NCBI GenBank assembly: GCA_041402125.1
Contig: JAWKSY010000001.1
Span: 124,001 to 188,000, forward strand
From: JAWKSY01 sp041402125
GTDB lineage: Bacteria > Planctomycetota > GCA-002687715 > DRQF01
Length of the DNA: 64,000 bases
Direction of reading: 5' to 3'
Below the pieces are notes generated by a model. It was given only the letters and a program-made list of their open reading frames with translations, was not told the DNA's origin and did not search any database. This document shows positions 27,882 through 37,149 of the stretch, piece by piece (the stretch's first letter is position 1; each line of letters opens with the position of its first letter). Made by a program: the position numbers and the translations under genes.

Positions 27882-29174
27882 TCAGTCGAGGGCGGCGACG
27901 TAGTCCATCACCGCCTTGATGCACTGATCGGAGTTGAAGTAGTCGTAGTTGCCGAAGCGACCGAGGAGATCGACGCCGCGCGAGGCCAGCCAGGACTTCA
28001 CGGTCGCGAGGTTCTCCTCGAGATCGTGCGTGTAGAGGATGTAGGCGTACTTGTTCTTCCACACCTTGGTGAAGAGCACGCGATCCTCCTCGCAGACCTG
28101 GCAGTCGGCGAGGTTCCGCACGAGGCCCCGCTGGAAGTCCTCGCCCGCGTCGAGCTCGCCGCGGTAGGTGACCTCGAGCATGACCGAGCTCGCGCCGTCG
28201 GGCGCGTTGCGGGGGCTGTAGTTCGAGAGGTGCGTGAGCCGGTTGAAGGGCCCCGTCTCCTCGTGCGGGAAGTAGATCCACGAACGGTCGGTGCGCGGCG
28301 GCGCGTCGATCGCGACAATGACGCTCGCGAGGCTCGTGTACTGGAGCCCACGGAAGGCGCGGGACACGGCATCGGGAACGCCCGCGACGATCTTGGCGAG
28401 CTCGGGCAGCGGGATCGTCGACACCACGCGGTCGTAGCGCTCGCCGTCGACGAGGTAGGCGCCGTCCTCGAACTCGAGCGACGTCACGCGCCGCCCCACG
28501 TGGATCCGATCCTGGTCGAGACGCCCGGCGATCTTCGTGACGATCGTCTCGAAGCCGCCCTCGAGCGGGTACCAGAAGGTGGACTGGTGGGAGTAGCCCT
28601 CGGTGCGGATGCCGATCGAGGAGCGGAGGACGTCCTCGACGGGGGCGTCGGGGACGCGGCCGGCCACCCAGCACGAGCTCATCTCGGCGAGGTCGACGTT
28701 CCAGAGCTTCTCGTTGTAGGGGAACATGAACTTGTCGCAGATGCCCTCGCCGAAGCGCCAGAGGCACCACTCGCGGAAGTTCGTCGGGGCCGGCTCGCCG
28801 TCGCGGCGCCGGTAGTTCGATTCGACGTAGCCCGCGAGACAGGCGAAGTTGTCCTCGGGCGGAAGATCCGCGAGACCGTTCTCGAAGGGGTACTGGACGT
28901 AGCGATCCCGGTAGTAGATCGCGCTCTTGCGGGGCGAGCGGTGGTGATTCCCCTCCCCCAGCGCGCCGAGGATGAAGTCCATCACCTCCTGGTGCTTCGA
29001 GAAGATGATGTGGCCGCCCGCGGTGTCGGCGACGAAGCCGTCGACCGTCTCGGAGCGACAGAGCCCGCCGAGCCGCGAGGAGGCCTCGAAGAGGCGCCAG
29101 TCGGCGCCCTTCTCGCTCAGGAGCGCCGCCAGGGTCACCCCCGTGATTCCTCCGCCCAGAATCGCCGTCTTCAC
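27882..29174 (-). CDS. FAD-dependent UGM/protoporphyrinogen-oxidase-like protein
   Basis: 430 residues from GTG 29174. The N-terminal FAD fold is TAILGGGITGVTLAALLSEKG, then FEASSRLGGLCRSE and the substrate-side GGHIIFSKHQEV. The middle region FREWCLWRFGEGICDKFMFP and YNEKLWNVDLAEMSSCWV, and the C-terminal FGNYDYFNSDQCIKAVMDY, match UGM-like flavoproteins of surface-sugar loci. It is distinct from the 7287-8711 protein. Its start overlaps the HAD gene stop (GTGA), so the two are coupled and may act on related sugar phosphates or nucleotide sugars. Reaction unknown. Confidence 0.75.
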   Translation of the reverse strand: MKTAILGGGITGVTLAALLSEKGADWRLFEASSRLGGLCRSETVDGFVADTAGGHIIFSKHQEVMDFILGALGEGNHHRSPRKSAIYYRDRYVQYPFENGLADLPPEDNFACLAGYVESNYRRRDGEPAPTNFREWCLWRFGEGICDKFMFPYNEKLWNVDLAEMSSCWVAGRVPDAPVEDVLRSSIGIRTEGYSHQSTFWYPLEGGFETIVTKIAGRLDQDRIHVGRRVTSLEFEDGAYLVDGERYDRVVSTIPLPELAKIVAGVPDAVSRAFRGLQYTSLASVIVAIDAPPRTDRSWIYFPHEETGPFNRLTHLSNYSPRNAPDGASSVMLEVTYRGELDAGEDFQRGLVRNLADCQVCEEDRVLFTKVWKNKYAYILYTHDLEENLATVKSWLASRGVDLLGRFGNYDYFNSDQCIKAVMDYVAALD

Positions 29175-29854
29175 CGGCCGTACTCCTCTCCGCGAATCGG
29201 TCTGACGATCCAGTCATCGACACGTTGGTCCACGAAACTGTCGATGCTCCCGTGGACCTCGGGAAAGTCCAGTCCGCGCGTGGTTTCCGTCACGACGCGC
29301 ACGCATCCCATTCCCGCCGCGAGCGCGGCGCGGGCGCCGTTCGCGGAGTCCTCGAAGACGAGACAGACCTCCGGGTCGATACCCAGTCGCTCGGCCGCGA
29401 GGAGGAAGATCTCGGGATCCGGCTTCGGCCGGCCGACCTCGTCACCGGCCGCGATGGCGCCGACGAGATCGTCGATTCCCACCCCGGACAGGACGAACTC
29501 GACGAGATCCCGATCCGAGCCCGACGCCACGCCCAGGGCGAGGCCGCGGGCCCGCGCCGCCCGGGCGAAGTCGCGGACGCCGGGCGCGACGGGCAGCGCC
29601 TCACGGAGGCGACGGTGCGTCTCGGCGCGCTTTCGCTCCATGCACTCCTCGGCCGGGCGGCGGAGGCCGAATCGCTCGACGAGGGCGCGCCAGTAGGCGC
29701 GCTCGTTCGTCCCGAGGTAGATCCGGTTCTCGAGACTCGAGAGCGAGGCCCCCTCCTCCGCCAGCACGGCGTTCGTCGCCGCGAGGTGGAGCGGCTCGGA
29801 GTCCACGAGGACGCCGTCCATGTCGAAGATGATGGCCTGGTGGGTGATCGGCAT
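29171..29854 (-). CDS. HAD-superfamily phosphatase/beta-phosphoglucomutase-like hydrolase
   Basis: 227 residues. HAD motif I is IIFDMDGVLVDSE with both catalytic Asp residues, followed by the helical cap. Motif II is LGVASGSDRDLVEF, motif III is the Lys in GRPKPDPEIFLLA, and motif IV is VCLVFEDSANGARAA. This set is typical of the beta-phosphoglucomutase/phosphoglycolate-phosphatase subgroup, so a sugar phosphate is the likely substrate. I chose ATG 29854 because motif I follows within nine residues; the longer open frame upstream reads as low-complexity. Coupled to the UGM-like gene downstream. Confidence 0.85.
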   Translation of the reverse strand: MPITHQAIIFDMDGVLVDSEPLHLAATNAVLAEEGASLSSLENRIYLGTNERAYWRALVERFGLRRPAEECMERKRAETHRRLREALPVAPGVRDFARAARARGLALGVASGSDRDLVEFVLSGVGIDDLVGAIAAGDEVGRPKPDPEIFLLAAERLGIDPEVCLVFEDSANGARAALAAGMGCVRVVTETTRGLDFPEVHGSIDSFVDQRVDDWIVRPIRGEEYGR

Positions 29855-29913
29855 CGCGGCTTCGTCGGGAGAGGGGGGCGCGGCGCGGGATTCTACCAGA
29901 GGGTCCGCGTCGC

Positions 29914-30828
29914 TCAACGTCGCCGCATCATCACCCGGATGGCGGCCTCGACGTCCCCGCCCGTCGCCCGCAGATCGGCGAGGAATCGCTGACCGTCCTC
30001 GTGATAACCCGCCGTTGGACGGAGCGCGGGACACTCGCGCGTCCAGTAGCGGTTGAAGAGGTCCATGAGGAGTTCCCGCGTGTATTTCGCGGCCATCGAG
30101 GCGAGGGAGACCTCCGGCGCGGTGGCGTCGGCCTTGACCCGGAAGGCGATGTCGAGGTCCGCCGCCGGGAACTCGCAGCGGTAGCGGCTCTCCGCGCGTT
30201 CCTCGCGGAGCGGAGAGATGGGCACGAAGGGAAAGCTCGCCGCGAGCGCGTCGGCGTAGTAGCGACGCCCGCCGAGCCGGTCGACCACGATGCGCCGGGC
30301 TCCGCCCCGGACGACGACCGCATCCACCAGATCCACGACCTCGGCGAAGAGGGTGGCGTGCTTGTTGCCGGTCCGCTCGAAGCTCGCGTTGAGCGAGGAC
30401 TCGGGAAGGACGCGGAGCGCGAAGCCCTCGATCCGCAGGCCGGGGATCAATCGCCCCTCTTCCGCGGCCGCGGCGGCGGCGGAGCAGTCCGCCTCGCTCG
30501 CGAACCGGGGGAGGCGGAGATCGCGGTCGCGATACCAGGGGAGCTCGTCGAGGGCGGCGATCAGGGCCGGGCGTCCATCGCGGCGGAGCCAGTCCTCGAG
30601 GGTCCGCGGCGCCCCCTCCCCCGCCGCCGCGAGGGCGCCGAGGACCGCGGCCTCCATCGCGGGGATGTTCATGCGTTTGGAGTCGGCCACCCGGGTCTTC
30701 CCCCGCGGGCGCCGCCCCCGCGGCGGGGCGACCGACACCGCGTCGCAGCGGGCGACGACGAGGGGGCCGAGGAGGGGCCCGTACCCGGCCTCGTCGATCC
30801 CGTGAATAAGCACCCCGGACTCAGTCAT
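29914..30828 (-). CDS. Divergent RNase HII-like protein
   Basis: 304 residues. GIDEAGYGPLLGPLVVARCDA near the N-terminus is the RNase HII/HIII active-site motif (Asp-Glu plus glycines), followed by DSKRM in place of the usual DSK(K/R)L. A further acidic site may be IVVDRLGG, and SLASMAAKYTRELLMDLFN resembles the A-A-S-I-x-A-K-x-x-R-D stretch with Glu in place of Asp. A central insertion makes it longer than standard RNase HII, and the usual H-x-GY motif reads TAGYHEDG. It may cleave RNA in RNA-DNA hybrids or be a diverged paralog. The start ATG 30828 faces the receiver gene. Confidence 0.7.
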   Translation of the reverse strand: MTESGVLIHGIDEAGYGPLLGPLVVARCDAVSVAPPRGRRPRGKTRVADSKRMNIPAMEAAVLGALAAAGEGAPRTLEDWLRRDGRPALIAALDELPWYRDRDLRLPRFASEADCSAAAAAAEEGRLIPGLRIEGFALRVLPESSLNASFERTGNKHATLFAEVVDLVDAVVVRGGARRIVVDRLGGRRYYADALAASFPFVPISPLREERAESRYRCEFPAADLDIAFRVKADATAPEVSLASMAAKYTRELLMDLFNRYWTRECPALRPTAGYHEDGQRFLADLRATGGDVEAAIRVMMRRR

Positions 30829-30889
30829 GGGTCCGAGGATGACCGATGGAGATCGGGAGAGAAAGGGCTCTTCGAGGCCCGAGGCCGCC

Positions 30890-31285
30890 ATGACCGACAA
30901 GATCCTGTTGTGCATCGAAGACGCGCCGACGAGGGACATCGTCGAGACGGCGCTGCGGCAGTACGGCGACGTCGCCGTGCACCCCGTGCCTCCGGACCGG
31001 CTGGCGCGGCTGGTGAGCGGAGACGAGTTCGCCGCCGTGTTCCTCGACCTGGCCCGCAAGCACGAGAAGGCGGGCGCCCTCGTCGCCGCCCTGCGCGAGG
31101 AGAACCCCCGCATTCCCGTGATGTGCCTCGTCGACCGGGCGCAGCGCGAGCGCTACAACCGTCTCAAGCTCCAGCACGGCATCTTCTCCTTCGTGCCGAC
31201 CCCGATCGACGCCTTCGACCTCGCCCGGCGCATCGAGCGCCTGCGGACCGAGCTGGAGACGCGCCGGGCCCGCGCCCTCCGCTGA
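30890..31285 (+). CDS. Degenerate response-regulator receiver-domain protein
   Basis: 131 residues, a stand-alone receiver fold without an output domain. The acidic pair is E10-D11 and the phospho-acceptor-like D53 sits in AVFLDLARKH. The conserved Thr/Ser position is Cys/Leu (VMCLVDR) and the conserved Lys before Pro is replaced (FVPTPID). With two of the phosphotransfer residues missing, it may signal without phosphorylation or bind a partner constitutively. I chose ATG 30890 because it directly precedes the first strand. Divergent from the RNase HII-like gene and followed by a convergent gene. Confidence 0.6.
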   Translation: MTDKILLCIEDAPTRDIVETALRQYGDVAVHPVPPDRLARLVSGDEFAAVFLDLARKHEKAGALVAALREENPRIPVMCLVDRAQRERYNRLKLQHGIFSFVPTPIDAFDLARRIERLRTELETRRARALR

Positions 31286-31292
31286 TCGCGCC

Positions 31293-34200
31293 TCAGGCTC
31301 CCTCGGGGTAGCGACCGAGCGCGCGGATGAGCCTCTCGTAGCCCCGCAGGTCGAGCATGCCCAGGCACTGGAGCGTCCGGACCGCCGCGATCTGCTCCGT
31401 CCAGGCCGAGGGTTGCGCCGCCACCTCGCCGAGCACCTCGAGCACGCGAGCCTCGGGATCCCCGCCGCGACCGACCTCCCGCTCGACCGCCTCGAGATCC
31501 TCCTCCCCCGCCGTGCCGGCGCGCAGCATGGCCTCGACGATCCGCCCCCGACGCTCCTCCGTCCAGCCGCCCTCGGGGACGGCGATGGACTCGACCGCGC
31601 GCAGGCGCTCCGCCAGGCCCTTCCGGCGCACGAGCGCCAGGGTGAGGAGGCGGCCCTCGGGCTCCCGGTCCGCGTGTCGCGCGACGAACCGGCGCAGCCC
31701 GGCCCGGGCCTCGAGGAAGCCCGCGACGTCCTCGTGGTCGCAGGCGAAGGCCGTCGTGAGGGCCCGCAGGGAGGCGCCGGGGTGGCGGGCCACGCCCGGC
31801 GAGCGGGCGACGAGCCAGGACTCGAGCGCGCCCACCTCGCCGAGCCGCTCGCGCAGGAACTCCGACAGGAGGCGCAGGCGCGCCTGCACCCGGGACCGCA
31901 TGTCGCGGAACTCCTCCCACTCGCGCTCGGAGGCGTCGAGGAAGTGGAGGTCCTCCGTCAGCATGTTCTCCGGCAGCTCGATGTCGTCCCGTCCCGGGAG
32001 CGAGAGCCCGAGATACTCGACGTCCAGCTCGGCGCGGAGCCGCACGGCTTCCATGACGACGGGGCGACGCATGCGGTGGATCTTGCGGCGGGCGACGTCG
32101 AAGTCGGCGCGCACGGTCGAGGCCTCGAGCGGCCGGGCATCGGGATCGATCACGTCCCGGATCACCGCGATGACCCGTCTCGCGGCGAGACGCAGGAGGC
32201 GCAGCGCGAAGAAGGCGAGCGAGAACGGGGCGAGGAAGATGCGACCCCGCGAGGCGTAGCGCCCGTAGAAGACGTAGGGGTTGAAGATGCGCTTCTCACG
32301 CGGGAGGTCGTGCATCGGGAAGGTCCCGAATACGCCGCGCACGAGATGCTCGCGGTCCTCGACGAGGATGTCGGCGATGCGATCGCCGTAGCGGACGCGG
32401 ACCTCCTCGTCCCGTTCGGGATCGGAGGTGAGGAAGTGGAGCGAGTCGAAGAAGGTGCTGCGGAAGGTCAGCGTCCCGCGTGACCCGTCGACGACCTCGG
32501 CCGCCACGGCCGAGGCGTCGCCGCTCGCGCGGGCGGCGCTCAGGCGGGCGCGACGGGCCAGCCAGCCGTCGTGGATCTCGCGATCCTCCGCGTCCGCGTC
32601 CTCGAGCTCGGCCAGCGGGATCGCGTGCTGGTTGTACTCGATGATCAGCCGCGCGGTCTGCTGCGCGACGCTGTGCGTGATGAAGTTGAACCAGACGAAG
32701 GGTCCGGTGACGCCGCCGCGTCCGCGGCCGATGTCGAGCGCCTCGAGACGCCGACGCCGCTTCCGGTCGAAACGCAGCCGGTGACGGCGGACGTTCTCGA
32801 GCGTGAGGTTGCCGACGAGGAGGTTGGCGATCTTCGTGTCGTTGCGGTGGAAGAAGGCGCCGTCGATGTACTCCCGGTAGAAGAGCAGCATCGTCCGGCA
32901 GACCGAGAGGTCGAGCCCCTCGACCTTCTCCGACATGATCTCCCGGAGCCCCTCCGGACCGCCGAGCGCGGCGCGGGAGAGGGCCTCCCGGGCCTCCGGA
33001 GCCGCGTCGCCGCCGCGCGCCTCGAGACGGAGCTCGGGGAGGAGCACGCGCTCGGCGAGGAAGCCGAGATCCTCCGGGGCGGTCTTCTCCTTCTCGATCT
33101 CCGTCAGGGCGAGGAACTGGGCCTCGGCGACGCGGTCGTAGAAGTCCACGGCCTGACCGGCGATCCGCCGGAACCAGAGCCCGAGGACCAGCGGGATCGC
33201 GCAGGCGATGCCGACGACGAGGAGGGGGATCGTCACGAAGCGGCGGGCGGCGGCGAGGACGCCGTCGAGCTGACCGCGGGCGTCCACCACCGAGATGAAG
33301 AGCCAGAGGCTGCCGACGACGATCAGCGCGACGGCGACGCGCTTCGCGGGATTCGCGGTCGCCTTGACGAGCTGCATCCCGAGCCGGTCCAGGAACTGGG
33401 CGCCGGTGATCGTCCCGTAGAGGTCCGCGAACCAGTTGATCGTCCGCTGTCCGAAGGCCAGCGCGTCGCCGAGGACGTGCCCCAGGCGAGCCGTGGTCTC
33501 GAGCGGGTCGGGGGCCCCGGTCGGACCGAGGACGAAGCGCACGACCGGCAGCCGGCGCAGCCCCGGCAGGCGGAAGAGCCGCAACGACGAGGTGACGCTC
33601 TCCGCGAACTCGGCTCCGATCAGCCCGGCGACCTGTCGGCCGTCGAGCGACCGCAGGTAGCGGCTCACGTCGTCGACGTCGAGATCGCGGGCGGCGGAGG
33701 CGGCGTCGAGGACGCGCGAGGCCACGGCCGCGTAGCAGGGCTCGGTGCGCAGCGCGAGCCCGATGAAGTCGGCGCGCCAGTGCGCCATCTCCGTCGCGGC
33801 GGGATCCTCGAGCTGCTCGAAGAGCGCGTCGGTGTCGCGGCGGATCCAGCCGTCGAGATCGCGCATGCGCTTCGTGAGGACGTGCTCGCCGGGCTCACCG
33901 TCGGGTCGGGAGAAGAAGAGGATGTTCCGGTTGAGGAACCAGGCGTTGCGCTCGACGAGGCGGTCGAGAGCCCGCGTGAAGAAGAGCGCGAGTCGCCCCA
34001 CCCGCACGAGGGGCTGGAGCAGGCGCAGCACGCGGAGGACGCGCGGCGCGACGATCACCAGGCGGTAGTTCGGGATGCCGTGGTGGAGGATCGCGAGCAG
34101 CCCCAGCGGCAAGGAGGGGAGGAAGTCGGTGAGGAAGCGGCGGGCGAAGAAGCGCAGCCGGCTCGGATGCAGGACCAGCCGCACGAGGAAGTCGTAGAGC

Positions 34201-35480
34201 AGGATCGAGCAGATGACGGTGTCGACCCAGAACGCCCAGTCGACGCCGATCCCCTGCACGACGCGCTCGGGATCGGGATCCCGGTAGTAGTTGACGACGA
34301 TCAGGCCGAGCAGCACGACGATCAGCCAGAAGATCGCGGTGTCCCAGCGGCGGAGGCCGCGGCGGCCGAAGACGTTCTCGAGCCGCTGCCCCATGACGCG
34401 GTCGTCGGCGACGTCACCGAGACGGCGGGACAGCCGCTGGAGCCGGCGCTGGTGACGGTCCAGCGAGGCGGCCCGATCGACGGCCTCGGCCTCGCCCGTC
34501 GCGGCGAGGCGCGCGGCGAGCGCCCGGGCGGGCCGCAGCTCGCGCGCGAAGCGTCGACCCTGCTCGGCCAGGCGTCGCAGGTGGACGGGGTCGGCCGTGC
34601 GCCCGAGGTCGAAGGCGGCGAGGCGCGCCTCGTCGATCTCGTCCGCGAGGAGCGAGGCGGCGCGTCGGGCGGCGTCGAGATCGGCCGCGGAATCCACTCC
34701 GGCGAGGAACTCCGATCCGCGTCGGGCCGCCTCGACCTGCGCCGCCGCGAGGCGCTCGTCCATCTCGTCGAGACGCTCGAGCACCTCTCCCTCGCGACCG
34801 CGGGCGACGGCCGCGGCGCGCTCCCGGCGGAGCTCGGAGCGGGAGGATTCGAACTCGCGAGCGAGGCGGAAGGAGGCCAGCGCCGCGTCGGCCCCGAAGT
34901 CGCCGGAAGTCGGAGCGGCCCCGGGCACCGGCGCGTCGCGCCGGGACGGGTCGTCCGCGCGGCGCAGGACGTCGTCGACGTGGCGCGCCACGACGGCCTG
35001 GCGCAGCTCCTCGAGGCGCCGCGAGATCGCGGTCTCGCGCGCACCCTCGCCGCCGAGCCGCTCCTCCATCGCCTCGATCTCGAGGAGGAGGAAGAGGAGC
35101 TCGTCGGCGTCCGGACGCCGCGCGGTCCAGCGGGTGAGACGTCGGAGGATCCGGGCCTGCGCGCGGACGACGGCGGCGCGACGCGCCTGCCGGTCCGGCG
35201 ACGCGGCGTCGTCGCGGAAGGAGGTCCGCGCGCGCTCCTCGAGGCGGTCGCCGCTCTGGGCGAGACGGAGTTCGAGGTCGGCGGGGGCCGGGCCGGGATC
35301 CCGGGCGACGAGGGCGTGCAGGGCCTCGAGCGCCGCGAGGTGCCCGGCCTCGACCGCCTCCGGACGCTCCGTCTCCCCGAGGAGGCCCCCCCAGGCCGCG
35401 TCCAGGCCGGCGAAGAGGCGCTCGGCCAGCTCCGCGACGGAGACGGGCGGCCCGGCGCTGGCGGCGGGATCCTCGCTCAT
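31293..35480 (-). CDS. Giant membrane protein with voltage-sensor-like S1-S4 region, 1395 aa
   Basis: Residues 1-370 are charged and helical, probably coiled coil. About 375-500 hold four membrane segments laid out like a voltage sensor: TAIFWLIVVLLGLIVVNYY, then VDTVICSILLYDFLVRLVL, FLTDFLPSLPLGLLAI, and an S4-like helix (about 468-490, PRVLRVLRLLQPLVRVGR) with Arg at every third position. No S5-pore-S6 follows. Instead a 200-residue soluble part leads to two further helices at about 712-765 and a long cytoplasmic-type C-terminus, with another hydrophobic patch near 1085. I know no family of this layout. ATG 35480 overlaps the DASS transporter stop (ATGA), so they are co-translated and may work together. 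Confidence 0.7.
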   Translation of the reverse strand: MSEDPAASAGPPVSVAELAERLFAGLDAAWGGLLGETERPEAVEAGHLAALEALHALVARDPGPAPADLELRLAQSGDRLEERARTSFRDDAASPDRQARRAAVVRAQARILRRLTRWTARRPDADELLFLLLEIEAMEERLGGEGARETAISRRLEELRQAVVARHVDDVLRRADDPSRRDAPVPGAAPTSGDFGADAALASFRLAREFESSRSELRRERAAAVARGREGEVLERLDEMDERLAAAQVEAARRGSEFLAGVDSAADLDAARRAASLLADEIDEARLAAFDLGRTADPVHLRRLAEQGRRFARELRPARALAARLAATGEAEAVDRAASLDRHQRRLQRLSRRLGDVADDRVMGQRLENVFGRRGLRRWDTAIFWLIVVLLGLIVVNYYRDPDPERVVQGIGVDWAFWVDTVICSILLYDFLVRLVLHPSRLRFFARRFLTDFLPSLPLGLLAILHHGIPNYRLVIVAPRVLRVLRLLQPLVRVGRLALFFTRALDRLVERNAWFLNRNILFFSRPDGEPGEHVLTKRMRDLDGWIRRDTDALFEQLEDPAATEMAHWRADFIGLALRTEPCYAAVASRVLDAASAARDLDVDDVSRYLRSLDGRQVAGLIGAEFAESVTSSLRLFRLPGLRRLPVVRFVLGPTGAPDPLETTARLGHVLGDALAFGQRTINWFADLYGTITGAQFLDRLGMQLVKATANPAKRVAVALIVVGSLWLFISVVDARGQLDGVLAAARRFVTIPLLVVGIACAIPLVLGLWFRRIAGQAVDFYDRVAEAQFLALTEIEKEKTAPEDLGFLAERVLLPELRLEARGGDAAPEAREALSRAALGGPEGLREIMSEKVEGLDLSVCRTMLLFYREYIDGAFFHRNDTKIANLLVGNLTLENVRRHRLRFDRKRRRRLEALDIGRGRGGVTGPFVWFNFITHSVAQQTARLIIEYNQHAIPLAELEDADAEDREIHDGWLARRARLSAARASGDASAVAAEVVDGSRGTLTFRSTFFDSLHFLTSDPERDEEVRVRYGDRIADILVEDREHLVRGVFGTFPMHDLPREKRIFNPYVFYGRYASRGRIFLAPFSLAFFALRLLRLAARRVIAVIRDVIDPDARPLEASTVRADFDVARRKIHRMRRPVVMEAVRLRAELDVEYLGLSLPGRDDIELPENMLTEDLHFLDASEREWEEFRDMRSRVQARLRLLSEFLRERLGEVGALESWLVARSPGVARHPGASLRALTTAFACDHEDVAGFLEARAGLRRFVARHADREPEGRLLTLALVRRKGLAERLRAVESIAVPEGGWTEERRGRIVEAMLRAGTAGEEDLEAVEREVGRGGDPEARVLEVLGEVAAQPSAWTEQIAAVRTLQCLGMLDLRGYERLIRALGRYPEGA

Positions 35481-37021
35481 GGCAGGACGAATCTCGCGAT
35501 GAACCACACCGCGAGCGGGATCAGCGCGCCGCCGACGAGATTCAGCCAGATGCCCGCGAACATCATCTGCCGGATCCGGATGCGGCCCGACGCGAAGACG
35601 ATCGCGTTCGGCGGCGTCGCGACCGGGAACATGAAGGCGCAGGAGGCGGAGAGCGCGGCGCAGAGGGCGAGGATGCGACCGATCTCCGCGGTGCCGACCT
35701 GGGCGAGGATCGGCACGACGACGGAGGTCGTCGCGGTGTTCGAGGTGAACTCCGTCATGAAGGAGACGGAGAGGGCCACGGAGGGCAGCACGACCAGCGG
35801 CGAGCCGTCGGAGAGGCCTCCGAGGCGGTCCCCGAGCCAGGTGGAGAGGCTCGCGCCCTCCGCCCCGTGAACGTCGAAGGCGCGCGCGATGGAGAAGCCG
35901 CCGCCGAGGAGGAGGAGCATCCCCCAGGGCACGCGCTCGGCCACCCCCCAGTCGGCGAGGGGCCGGCGCTCGGGTCCGACCCGCCAGAAGCAGAGCGCGA
36001 CCACGGCGAGGATCGCCACCGCGGAGTCTCCCACGCCGGTGGAGGCCTTGGCCTCGATCCAGGTGAAGCCGAGTCCCTGCAGGGCGGTGGCCCAGCCCGG
36101 AATCGGGCCCACGTCGCGGCGGGTGATCCAGAGCAGCACGGTGATGACGAAGACCGCGAGCGTGGCGCGCTCCTCCGCGCGCATCGGGCCCATCTCCCGG
36201 AGCTTCCGCCGGACGACGTCGCGCTCGCCGAAGCTGAGGTCGGCGGGAAAGCGGAAGAGGACGCGCGCGAGCAGGAACCAGGCCACGAGCAGGAAGGCGA
36301 ACACCAGCGGCAGGCCGAAGGCCATCCACTGCGCGAAGGAGGGCTGCCCCGCGCCGACGAACTGCCGCATGAAGATCCCGTTCGGGCCGGTGCCGATCGG
36401 CGTGCCCATCCCCCCGATGTTGGCGGAGTAGCAGAGCCCGAGAAGGAGCGCGACGGTGAAGCGCTGGACGTGCTTGGGATCGACGCCCTGCTCCTCGAGC
36501 TGCTCGGCGAGCGCGACGCAGATCGGCAGCATCATGAGGCTCGTCGCGGTGTTCGAGATCCACATCGACAGCACGGCGACCGCGGTCATGACGCCGGCGA
36601 CGATCGCGGCCGGTCGCGTCCCGAAGGCGCTCATCACGCGCAGCGCGATCCGTCGGTGCACGTTCCAGCGCTCGAGGGTGAGCGCGAGGAAGAAGCCGCC
36701 GAAGAAGAGGAAGATCAGGTCGTTCGTGTACTCGCGAGCGACGCCGTCGCTGGAGAGGATCCCGAGAAAGGGGAAGCCGATCAGCGGCAGGAGCGAGGTC
36801 ACCGGGATGGGGAGCGCCTCGGTGACCCAGAGGATCGCCATCGCCGCCGTCATCGCGAGGACCCGGAGCCCGATGGGGTCGAGCCCCGTCGGGACGGGCA
36901 GGGCGAGGATCCCGCCGAAGGCGGCGGCGGCCAGGGCCAGCGAGAGGCCGCGGTTGCGGCGCGAGCGGTCGACGTGACTCAAGTTCCTCGGCCCCTCCCC
37001 TCGTCGGTCCGCGCCCAGCAT
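35477..37021 (-). CDS. DASS/SLC13-family sodium:anion symporter
   Basis: 514 residues with about 11-12 membrane segments. Diagnostic segments are ILWVTEALPIPVTSLLPLI near the N-terminus, the first SNT motif in MWISNTATSLMMLPICVAL, NIGGMGTPIGTGPNGI in the middle, and the second half-repeat FTSNTATTSVVVPIL with PVATPPNAIVFASG. These SNT hairpins bind Na+ and di/tricarboxylates or sulfate in the family; the substrate cannot be told here. It imports the anion across the inner membrane. Start at ATG 37021 gives a 25-residue cytoplasmic lead. Its stop overlaps the giant S4-containing protein downstream. Confidence 0.87.
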   Translation of the reverse strand: MLGADRRGEGPRNLSHVDRSRRNRGLSLALAAAAFGGILALPVPTGLDPIGLRVLAMTAAMAILWVTEALPIPVTSLLPLIGFPFLGILSSDGVAREYTNDLIFLFFGGFFLALTLERWNVHRRIALRVMSAFGTRPAAIVAGVMTAVAVLSMWISNTATSLMMLPICVALAEQLEEQGVDPKHVQRFTVALLLGLCYSANIGGMGTPIGTGPNGIFMRQFVGAGQPSFAQWMAFGLPLVFAFLLVAWFLLARVLFRFPADLSFGERDVVRRKLREMGPMRAEERATLAVFVITVLLWITRRDVGPIPGWATALQGLGFTWIEAKASTGVGDSAVAILAVVALCFWRVGPERRPLADWGVAERVPWGMLLLLGGGFSIARAFDVHGAEGASLSTWLGDRLGGLSDGSPLVVLPSVALSVSFMTEFTSNTATTSVVVPILAQVGTAEIGRILALCAALSASCAFMFPVATPPNAIVFASGRIRIRQMMFAGIWLNLVGGALIPLAVWFIARFVLP

Positions 37022-37109
37022 GCCGGATCCGCCCCGATCCCGCCCCTTCCGCGCCCGAGGACGGGCCCCGGGCGCGCCGGCCGGGCCGGCCGGCTCCGTC
37101 CGCCGCGCC

Positions 37110-37137
37110 TTGTGAGGGGGGCGGCCCCGCTTATAAT
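37110..37137 (+). promoter_or_regulatory. tRNA-Thr promoter (TTGTGA - 16 - TATAAT)
   Basis: A perfect TATAAT at 37132-37137 sits 12 bases before the tRNA, with TTGTGA at 37110-37115 and a 16-base spacer. This is the best housekeeping promoter in the window. Confidence 0.7.
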
Positions 37138-37149
37138 GCGGCCGCTGCA

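Noticed and set aside
34000..34500. Complete voltage-gated ion channel
   Set aside because: Only an S1-S4-like part is seen; no S5, pore loop or selectivity filter follows the S4-like helix.
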